Positions 52,751 to 60,799 of a stretch of DNA of 64,000 bases are shown here, one piece after another. The first letter of the stretch is position 1; each line of letters starts with the position of its first letter. The notes beneath the pieces were generated by a model. The model was given only the letters and a program-made list of their open reading frames with translations. It had not been told where the DNA came from and searched no databases. Both the position numbers and the translations under genes were made by a program. Origin of the DNA: Anas platyrhynchos (lineage: Eukaryota > Chordata > Aves > Anseriformes > Anatidae); NCBI RefSeq assembly GCF_047663525.1, contig NC_092592.1, positions 25,911,001 through 25,975,000 of the forward strand, given 5' to 3'.

Positions 52751-52771
52751 TGAACTTGGCGCCACCTGTCT
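52751..52771 (-). promoter_or_regulatory. BMP-response-like GGCGCC-N4-GTCT element upstream of gene B
   Basis: TGAACTTGGCGCCA (52751-52764) is followed after four bases from the GGCGCC core by GTCT (52768-52771), about 615 bases above the gene B ATG. BMP response elements pair a GC-rich Smad1/5 site with a GTCT Smad4 box, usually five bases apart; the spacing of four here is off by one. The first 14 bases are identical to a string upstream of gene A. Confidence 0.45.
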
Positions 52772-52779
52772 AGCCAGAA

Positions 52780-55429
52780 AATGTCCCAGATCTCCCATGG
52801 GCTTTCTCGATCAAAGCACCCAGTGAACAGTGAAGCTCGCACCTCATCAGCCTCGAGCTGTCCCCAATCCACACGTTGCTAGCCAAGGGGGGTAATGCCT
52901 TTGTAACACAGGGACACCGCGAAGTCCCTCCATCCCCATCCAAGCTTTCCCCTCGGTGAAACGAAAGGCCCGGCTGGGGAAAGCAGTGTCCCCACAGCTC
53001 AGCCAGTCCTGTCTCATGTCCAGTTTTCACCCATGTCGCTCAAAAAGACCACACTGACCATGACCCGACTGGCAGCAGAGATACTGGGATCAGACCAGGG
53101 GAAGTGGTCACCACCTGTGTACCTGGGCAAAAGTACTGGCAGGACCTCAGTTTCCTCCGAGCTCTTTGGGGTTCCCAGTGGGATGCACAGCTGAAAGCAG
53201 TGAGCACCAGGGGTGGAATGGAACAGGATCCTGGGTCTTTCTGCAACCAGAGCAACACTCAGCTCCCAGACGTAAGAGCAGATGTCAGTTCTCTATATAA
53301 AAATAAGTCCATATATAAGTCACACACCCTAACCAAACCAGCTCCCCCCAGAACTCCCCATTTTACAGTGAGAGATCAGAGGAGAAAATCATGTTTGTGC
53401 TGCCCCTTTTCATCCTTTCAGGCATTCTCGTAACTGGATGGCCATCAGAATGAGCAGCACATTATTGACTCCTCTAGCCCCTGCCACCTCACTTGGCTCT
53501 GGCCCCAGGGGAGCGATAAACCCCAGGCACTGGAGCAATTCAGGCACCTTACCAAGCCCACAGGGCCCAGGAACTGGATTGCCCCTGTGCTTCCCTTACA
53601 ACATCAGCCCCTAAGGGCAGGGCTGGGGGAGATTCTACTTGTTGCGGCACAGCCCTGGCAGCAAGATTGCTTTTTTTTCCTCTGGGGTCAGCCACCCATG
53701 AATGTTGAGTTACCTTTGGCACAGAGACACATTTTGACTGACTTGCTTAAGCCAGTGCAAAAGCCCAAGCAGTTGAACACTGAGTCATAGATCAGGCTCT
53801 GTCCCTGGCACAGAAACACATACCTCCAAGTGCCACTGATCCAACATTGCTGTTCCAAGGGGTGTTTAAACCCCACTGCACCTCCTAGGCACATCAGTTA
53901 GACAGGTGAGTCTCTGCTTCACTGATCCAAAGCTCCCCAAAAGAGTTCAGCATCTGTACCTTAATTTTAATAATTTCCAGGTTTATAAACTATTCCTGAA
54001 CAAGTCCATTTGCGTGTTTCTTTTTACAAACAAATGAAACATTGACCTTATTATCTCAGCCTTTTTTCAGAGCAGCCATTTCTGAATCGGCCTGCACATG
54101 GACAAACCACAGCAGAGAAGCTCAGGCTCCACTATATACATATCCACTCACTAAACGTTGTTGCTAGTAACACATCGTGTGCAGCTGCAGAGCTTGACTG
54201 CCTCATGTAAGCCAAGTCTGGAAGCAGTACCTGGAAGCCACGGGGATGCAGCAGCTCCTGAGCTGAGCACACCCCTGTCCAGCCAGCAGCATGCTCCCCT
54301 CAAGGGGTGCTCCCCACCAGCAGGATAAGGTCTCTGCCAGGCTGGGCAGTCCTGGGACCCCTGTGCCCAACATCACCCCCACTAGGGCACACAATAATGT
54401 CCAAGGACATATTATCTAGGGAGGAACGCTTCATCCCTGATGCCAAAACTAAACCACGAATGAGACAGCTATTCAATGCTATACCCAGAGACCAGTGCTG
54501 GCCTTTGCATTTACACATTATGCATCTTACAGAAACTGTGGCTGCTGCAGTTTCTCTTGTCATTTGACTGTGAATGCAGGGAAGTAGCTGACTTTTTCCA
54601 CTGTTTGCTGAAAGTCCATGAGAATTGCAACTTTTGTTTTTAAACTGAATTTCCTATTAAATGAGATGTTTAAATCTCCAGCATCCCCCTCCTTTCTCCC
54701 ACAGATACATCTGCGGAGCACAAACCTCTGAACAGATGGGAAAGTGGTGGAGGTGTTGCAGCTCCCATCAGAAGAGGTGGCAACTTGAGAAACTCAAAAA
54801 CTTTGATGGTCCTAGGAGGGTAGAGCCTCTGCAGCCAGTTAACACCACCACCATCTCCTCCCCAAAATATGGTGCTTATAGGCGACATTTTCTTTCACCC
54901 AATCCTTTTGTGTCACTTGATATGCTGAAGTTATATCCATGATCAAAAATATACCACTGGCACTTTTCCTGCACCAGATACTAGAAGCTCACACCTTATT
55001 AGAAGCAGAAGTATTTATTTGTATTCTCTAAGAAAGGTGCTGGCATACTAAGTCCATCAACATACTGTCCCACCTGATTTTGTGGGAAAGCATAAGAAAA
55101 AAATGGCCAGAAACTGGAAAATATAAAAGCAATCCCTTTCAAACAAGATGTTTTGTAGCATAATTGGGCAAGTTTTCGGATTCCAAGCTTTCCTTCTACT
55201 AGCATTTAGCTACATAAATAGGCAGCAATTCTCTAGGAGAGTCAGGGGCAGCGTGTTCGCCCTTTAGAGGCAAGTAAGGCAATTTACTGAAAGGAAGGAG
55301 GGTGATATGGCTGGAAACACGGGAAGACCAGATACTGTGCTTCAGCTGGGGCCACAGGACAACCCTGGCGGTGCGGGGGGTTCTGCCCTGCCCGGTGAGA
55401 CAATTGATCGGTGTTTGTAGCCTTCACTG
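52780..55429. other. Intergenic DNA upstream of gene B
   Basis: Moderate-GC non-coding sequence. Many short ORFs overlap on both strands, but none has splice context or family resemblance, and no homeobox signature (TGGTTTCAGAAC or its complement) occurs here. I see no mobile element I can name. Confidence 0.55.
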
Positions 55430-56152
55430 CTCCCCTTTGGAAATGCTAACTAGGTTATTCAGCGCGTCTTTTGATGTTCTGATAGGTGCTATTAGATAGT
55501 CAATTAGGCCTCAGCGAGATCGATTGTTTTGGAATGGATGCGTTCTGTTTGAAGTACCCGTGAACACTAACAGGGCCATCACCCAGTCGCTCCTTTGCCC
55601 ACGGGAACAATGCGGGCTGACACCCAATAAATAGCAAAATAGCAAACGCCACTGACTCACCCGGCCGTGCTGCGCCTGGCTCACACGCTGCACGCCCATT
55701 CAGCCACTGGGGGAGCAAACACACGCTTTGCAATAAAAGCGATTTATCAAGGAAATCTCATTCAATTCTTTGCGCAACTAATGGACAAAGCGCCTAGATA
55801 AGGTAAATGCAAGTTAGATGAAACCGGAGTAGTGCTTGAATTCCCATGCACACCATCTCCGCATTGCCTGGGGACTTGTGACACCTCCGCAGTTATTCAG
55901 AATTGCCCATGAATAGTAACTAAGAGTTGAAACAAGAATTAAAGCACTTCACCTACCTGAATACCAAAGCGCTACCAGGGTTAGTTCCCAATAAATACCA
56001 TTACAAGATAACATTAAGTCGAGGTTAGGAATTTAAGGGACACCTATCAAGGAAAAGAAGTGAAGTCTGCACAAGGGATAAACTAGGACCAAAACAATCC
56101 TTCTCTTTCTCTCTTCCCCATCCACTTCAGTGGGATTTATCAAGTTAATTGG

Positions 56153-56199
56153 CATCTAATTGCGTATCAAAGAAAGAGATAATGGGCCGCAATTAGATG
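56153..56199. promoter_or_regulatory. Core element: inverted CATCTAATTGCG sites flanking a TCF-GATA pair
   Basis: CATCTAATTGCG (56153-56164) and its exact reverse complement CGCAATTAGATG (56188-56199) form a perfect 12-base inverted repeat. The 23-base spacer contains ATCAAAG (56166-56172), four bases, then AGATAA (56177-56182). The same pair with the same four-base gap, plus CATCTAATTGC, is in the gene C promoter. The likely readers are TCF/LEF, GATA and Gln50 homeodomain proteins. Confidence 0.55.
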
Positions 56200-56254
56200 T
56201 AATGGCCTGGCAGTGCGAGATCTCTCCCGATTAGCACCCAACGCCGAATAACTT

Positions 56255-56275
56255 CACCTGGTTTGCAAACAGGTG
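56255..56275. promoter_or_regulatory. E-box palindrome CACCTG-GTTTGCAAAC-AGGTG
   Basis: CACCTG (56255-56260) and CAGGTG (56270-56275) flank a palindromic GTTTGCAAAC. CAGGTG is the Snail/ZEB-type E-box, and GCAAACA on the + strand is forkhead-like. It lies at the downstream edge of the candidate enhancer. Function is inferred. Confidence 0.4.
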
Positions 56276-57249
56276 CCTGGAGTGGCTCCACCGTGTCTGG
56301 GAGCTTCAGGCAGATCCCCCCGGCCCTGTTCCCAGTCCCCTGTTGGGTGCTCCCCCCAAAGTGGGGCAGGCGTTAACGAGCACGGGCTGCAGACGGCTCC
56401 CTGACATTACCGCGGTGCTAATTCAATCACGGCTCACCTCCTGTGTGCACACGCTGCAGGGGAGGGCGGCTTTGAAGTCGGTGCTCCGGACATTTTCTAC
56501 TCCCGCCCCCTTTTCCTCCCCAGGGAGCCCAGTTTCCAGGTTTTACAGCCCCTTCCTCGAGAGCCGGTGGCAAGCATTAGGCTGCTCCTCCCTAGCTAAT
56601 CGGCTCGGCTGGTCCGTTTGTCTTGCAGACAGCACTTTGTCCTGCCGGGGAGCATTCCTCCTCTGATGGTGGCTGCGATGCGATTAACGACAAGAATGGG
56701 GATGTTAGAAATGATGAAGGAGAAACCCAGTTTATGTGCAGGACCCGGGAACCGAAGCCAGCCCCGGGGGGCGCAGCCTGTGCGGGGGTCCTGCTTCTGG
56801 CTCTGGCACACGTCCCTTGGTGCCGGGGGTAAAACGCAGCGGCTGGGAAATTCAGACGTGCCCGAATAAAACATGAAAGGATACCTTCTTTTCATTTTTT
56901 TTTTTTTTTTTTTTTTTTCTGCCAGATCAAAGGAAAACCTTGAAACCGTGTTTTAGTAGGATTGTGCCGCTTTAGTCAAAATGAAATTATTTCATAACAT
57001 AGTATTTTAGACCACTGGAATGTAGTTGATAACTTCTAGAGAAAGCCTATTTTTGCGGATAATAGAGGTATTATCATGAATGAATCTGCTAACTTTAGGG
57101 ACTCAAATGAGCATCACCTCTCGCGTTTACTCGAGCAGCTGTCGGGGAACGGGGTCAATATTTGTAAGCTGGGGCTGCCAAAATCAGTGGCAAGACATTT
57201 CGCGTGCTTGCTAAGTGTACATATGGCGAAGGAGTCATTACGCTAAGTG

Positions 57250-57660
57250 ATCATTAGCACCTTTTCAAACAGAGCCCGGCGTCTCCCTCGCCGGTGGCTG
57301 AGCAGCTCATACACACAAGCCAGCCCCGCTGACCAGTCCGAGCCCCTAGCAAGGAGACAGCCCCTAGCTTTTTGCACGGAGGGGAAAGTGACCGCCAGAG
57401 CCATTCTCGGCTGCAGGCAGGTGCAGAGCTGGGTCTGTGATCCCATCCCATCCCATCTCCCAGCCCGGCCCAGCTGCTCGGCGTTGCTCGCCCCGAGACC
57501 TTTCATATCCCGCTCGCTTCCCCCAGGCACAGCTGCGGTTGTATCGCCCCCGTCTCCTCCCCCCATTTCGGTCCGGGGTCCGGCCGGCCTCTCGGCTCGT
57601 TGTGCACACCCCCCCCCCCGCCTGGCCTCGCAGAGCTGTTAAGACTGCTTTGAACGGGGT
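57250..57660. other. CpG-rich block without a recognisable gene
   Basis: This interval is GC- and CpG-rich like the homeobox exons but sits in otherwise moderate DNA between genes B and C. Long ORFs cross it on both strands (for example 57247-57642 +), but their translations are low-complexity Pro/Arg/Ser with no homeodomain or other family resemblance, and several frames are open at once. It could be an orphan CpG island, the start of a non-coding transcript or a worn exon. Confidence 0.4.
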
Positions 57661-59434
57661 GGGCATCTAGAGAAGGGGTGAGGTCCTGCTGTGCTGTACA
57701 AAATGAGAGGAACATCCCTCTTAACCCCTATACCACTGCCCACTTCAAAAGTCTTAGGTATTTTTTTCCAGGTAACTTGTGTATTTATTGTTTTGCTCTC
57801 CTTAAAATGCCACCGCTTTAGAGCAGAGAAAATATTCAGCAGTGCACAGCTTTTTGGAGGCATTTCAATTACGTAATGACATGAGAGATAGAAAGAGAAT
57901 TTCGGATCTTTTTTTTTTTTTTTTTTTTTTTTCTTTCCTTCTTTGAATTAGTATAACTGTTTAGTAATAATTTCCTTAATCCCTAACTCCAATATCTTCC
58001 TGAAAAAGAAAGTCTCAGGAAGATTTATGGCACTTTGAAACTTATTAGTTTCTGAAAAATTTTTAGTTTTCTGGAAGTCTTGCATTAAAGCCACATTAAT
58101 AGTGCAATTGTAAGCAAATAGTAATCTCAAAAGTGTAGACAATTGCAGCATGGATTAAATAATAGTTAAGGAGTTTTCCAAATGTGGGAGCTATTCAGAA
58201 ATCAAAGGCAACAGCCTTCAGAGGCACATAATATTGCTCTTTACCAGGCAAGTGTACTCAAGTGATTGAGTGGCCCCTGTATAAAAAAAGAAAACAGGTG
58301 TGTTTAAGGATGACTGACAGAACCTTCAGACCATTCATTATACGAGCCCCGATTACAAGTACCCCGGAAATCTTCTAATAACCCCAGAAATCAACTCTAA
58401 AGTGATGGAAATTTTTATTGCTCTTTTCATGTTAGTTCACAATTGACTTTGAAAGATTTATGACAACTTACATCAGCCAAAGATCATTCAACAGAGCCCT
58501 TTCTCCAGCCTGAAATCCAGCCATTTTGATCATGTTTTCTAGAGCATTACTCAAATAAAAAGTGCATAGCACTAGAGTAACAAACTTCACTGCCACTTAG
58601 GGAAAAATAGCTTTGGAATATTGCATTTCTTTTGATAACCATCCTCAAACCCCATTAGGAGCACAAGAGATGCTGAAATTACTCTTTTGCTAGGAGCCTA
58701 CAACAGATAAGAAGTTGCAAGTCCAGATCCTTTCCAAGATCTATTTAGGCAAAAGGCTCTCAATCTACTTAATCTACTGAGGCCATCCATGTAAGAGTGA
58801 TAAAATATTTTCACATTTACTTAAAAGTAAACTTTTTACATCTTAATAATCATATTTTTTTGTTATTTAAAAAACTCCAACACAATTTCATAAAAGGCCC
58901 AGTATTAACTACTAGTAGCTAGTTCCAGATGCATCCACATATCTGGTTAAAATCACAGCCCCATCACAGAAAGTGCCACATGGGAAACAGCAGAGAGACT
59001 GGATACCTGCTTTAGGGGACAGAGGGAAATTCGCACTTTTTGCATTTACCCTCAGTTAATTGTAAGCTTGAGCCCATGCAAGATAATTCGGATTCCCTAC
59101 AAGGGCTGAAACAGATCTAGAGAATAAGGAGTCTGTACTTCCTTAATGGGGAGGAGCTCTCTTTTAGGGCAGGATAAATAGTTCTGCAATCCGTGTAATG
59201 GATTCAGAAGAAAGCTACAAAGTGTTTATGTTTGTGAAGAGATTACATTTATACTAGTATTTGCCCACTATGTTTGTATTCGGTGGGTCTGAAGTCGATG
59301 ATCCAGATTGTCCAGCATGTCTCTATACCTGGCTCAGAGCTGCATCGTAAGTCCAGCAGGCAGTTACAGGCAGCGGCAGCCCAGAGAGCTATCGTTAGTG
59401 CAAATCCTCCTTAGTCACAGTCCGTACCGGCGGG
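57661..59434. other. Sequence downstream of gene C
   Basis: AT-rich non-coding DNA containing the gene C 3' UTR of unknown length. I found no AATAAA on the gene strand within several hundred bases of the TGA stop (59435-59437). A weaker TATAAA variant lies at about 59248, and the nearest AATAAA on that strand is about 1 kb away near 58,411. Confidence 0.45.
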
Positions 59435-60384
59435 TCAGACACCCAGCAAGAAGGCTCTGGGATCCCTATAACCTACAAAGCAGGGCGCTGCCCAGAAGCA
59501 GACGGGCTGTGCTCTGCAGGCGCTGCTGAGGTCCAGGGTGGGTGCCGGCAGCGCTGCTAAAGCGAAGCCCCCTGAGGCAGCCTCTTGCCGGGGCAGAGCT
59601 GGCGGCGGGGCCGTGCAGGTGAGCGGCAAGGACACCGCGCCGCTCTGGGGTCCGTAGGGCAGGGGGGCGCCGCAGAAAGCCTCCGGCCTCAGCTCCTGCA
59701 GCTGCCTCTTGAGCTTCATCCGGCGGTTCTGAAACCAGGTCTTGATCTGAGGGCAAGGGGAAAGGGTGAAGTAGAGAGGTGAGGTGTCGGCGGCACCCAC
59801 CCACCCCGAGAGCCGCTGCCCTCAGCCCGCGGCATCGCCCCTGCCGTGCTTACCTGCACCTCGGAGAGCCGCATCCTGCCCGCCAGCTTGCGGCGCTCGG
59901 CGGCGCCCAGGTAGCGGTGCCGCTGGAAGGAGCTCTCCAGGGTGCCGATCTGCTCGGCGCTGAACGCCGTCCGCAGCCGCCGGCCCCCCCTGCCCGCCGC
60001 CTCTTCGGGGCTCTCGGGGCCCCCCTCCAGCTGGGGCCGCCCCGCTGTCCGCGGCCGCTCGCCTGCTCCTGGGGACGGGGGAGAGGGAGAAAGGGGTCAG
60101 CCAGGCCCAGGACCCGAAAGGGGGGCCGTTCCTCCCCACCCAGCGCAGAAGCCCCGACGGCAGCGGTTACCTGCAGCCGGGGGTGCTGCCAAGCGCTCCC
60201 TGCTCCTGCCGCCTTTCCCGGAGCTTTTCTCCTTGCTCCCCTCGCTCAGGCCGGGGCTGGAGCCCGAGGAAGACTGGCGGCCCGCGGCCAAGGAGGGTGC
60301 TCGGCGTGGGGTGCCCTGTGTGGGGCTCTTGGGGGCCTGGCTGCTCTGGGACAGCCACTCCACGGAGAACGGGGCCTTGGTCAT
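59435..60384 (-). CDS. VENTX: VENT-family homeobox transcription factor, gene C, VENTX/ventx1-like (three exons, 246 aa)
   Basis: On the minus strand the coding exons are 60384-60171, 60068-59854 and 59746-59435. Junctions are GCTGCAG|GTAACC, CCCCAG|GA, GTGCAG|GTAAGC and CCTCAG|AT, with phases 1 and 0. The protein opens MTKAPFSVEWLSQSS, the VENT N-terminal module, followed by a Ser/Gly/Lys-rich linker. The homeodomain is at about residues 100-159, including LRTAFSAEQI, a LSEVQ turn and IKTWFQNRRMKLKRQ. The C-terminal tail is Ala/Pro/Leu-rich with a Cys/Trp patch (VCFWAAPCF). The exon 2 reading frame has no ATG of its own, so it is invisible to a simple ORF scan; it was read by hand from the splice phases. 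The introns are only 102 and 107 bases. SVEWLSQSS and SEVQIKTW make this the best candidate for the human VENTX / Xenopus ventx1 counterpart, a repressor tied to BMP/Wnt signalling and to control of differentiation. Orthology within the cluster is inferred. Confidence 0.88.
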
Positions 60385-60436
60385 CCTGCCTTGTTTCGGG
60401 GCTGCCGGGAAGGAGGCTGCCGGAGAGCACGACTGC

Positions 60437-60442
60437 TTTATA
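60437..60442 (-). promoter_or_regulatory. TATA box of gene C
   Basis: The gene strand reads GCGGTATAAAGCAG. The TATAAA lies 53-58 bases above the ATG, giving a leader of roughly 25 bases if transcription starts 30 bases downstream. It is the clearest TATA box in the cluster. Confidence 0.65.
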
Positions 60443-60482
60443 CCGCAAGCCCCCCAGGAAAACGTTGTTTGTGTAAATACAC

Positions 60483-60514
60483 ATCAAAGAGCCAGATAAG
60501 TATCATCTAATTGC
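60483..60514 (-). promoter_or_regulatory. TCF-GATA-homeodomain module in the gene C promoter
   Basis: On the + strand ATCAAAG (60483-60489), four bases, AGATAA (60494-60499), four bases, then CATCTAATTGC (60504-60514). The first two are TCF/LEF- and GATA-type sites; CTAATTGC is a Gln50 homeodomain-type site, possibly for VENT proteins themselves. The ATCAAAG-N4-AGATAA pair with the same CATCTAATTGC motif alongside recurs in the intergenic element at 56153-56199. Occupancy is inferred. Confidence 0.6.
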
Positions 60515-60544
60515 CATCGGTCCTGCCCCCCGACAGAAGATACC

Positions 60545-60554
60545 GTTCACACGT
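60545..60554 (-). promoter_or_regulatory. GTTCACACGT motif upstream of gene C
   Basis: This 10-base string is identical to 52284-52293 upstream of gene B and lies on the same side of the TCF-GATA pair in both genes. It resembles a T-box half site. A single GTCTG lies 42 bases further out (60587-60591). Confidence 0.4.
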
Positions 60555-60650
60555 TGCCACGGCTCGAGGAGGCTCGGCTCCGCTGTGTCTGCCCCCGGAG
60601 GAGCTCCCTCCGCCGTCAGTGATTTACAGCTCTTGTTACATCCTATCCCG

Positions 60651-60658
60651 ATGCAAAT
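60651..60658 (+). promoter_or_regulatory. POU octamer ATGCAAAT upstream of gene C
   Basis: A perfect ATGCAAAT octamer sits about 270 bases above the gene C ATG, 18 bases past a CTTGTTA SOX-like sequence. In Xenopus the class V POU factor Oct-25 regulates ventx2B, so a POU5 input to a bird vent gene is plausible. This is a single-site prediction. Confidence 0.4.
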
Positions 60659-60799
60659 GGCATTTATGGCGCTGAGCGGCCTTAAACGGCGCTGGGGAAT
60701 GCACCCCCGGGGGAGCGCGCAGGGACCGGCCCCCCCGGCCGCTGAGGGCAGAGAGGGTGCTGCTTCTCCCGACCCCCTTCCTCGAGAGCTGACTCTTTT

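Larger units (their letters stand above)
55430..56280. promoter_or_regulatory. Candidate intergenic enhancer between genes B and C
   Basis: This non-coding stretch 3.3 kb above gene B and 3.2 kb past the 3' end of gene C is dense in developmental motifs. It has CTAATT, TAATTG and TTAATT homeodomain cores, TCF-type ATCAAAG and ATCAAGG, several AGATAA/TAGATAA, an AGGTGC T-box-like site and E-boxes. It has no usable ORF, no recognisable repeat and few homopolymers, unlike the surrounding DNA. Conservation in other birds could not be tested here. Confidence 0.45.

Noticed and set aside
57247..57642. 131-codon + ORF in the CpG-rich block
   Set aside because: Multiple overlapping frames on both strands are open here, the translation is low complexity and no splice sites or homeodomain are present.
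46613..60384. TLX, BARH/BARX or NOTO identity for the homeobox genes
   Set aside because: TLX also has Thr47 but carries NRRTKW; BAR genes have WYQNRRMKW; NOTO has a VWFQNRRIKW-type helix. These genes have WFQNRRMK followed by L or F, with VENT N-terminal or tail motifs.
59942..60499. 185-codon + ORF over gene C
   Set aside because: Another antisense reading of the same GC-rich exons; overlaps the 243-codon shadow in a different frame.
59779..60510. 243-codon ORF on the + strand over gene C
   Set aside because: It is antisense to gene C exons 1 and 2 across both introns. High GC removes stop codons; composition is Arg/Pro/Ala/Gly only. A shadow frame.
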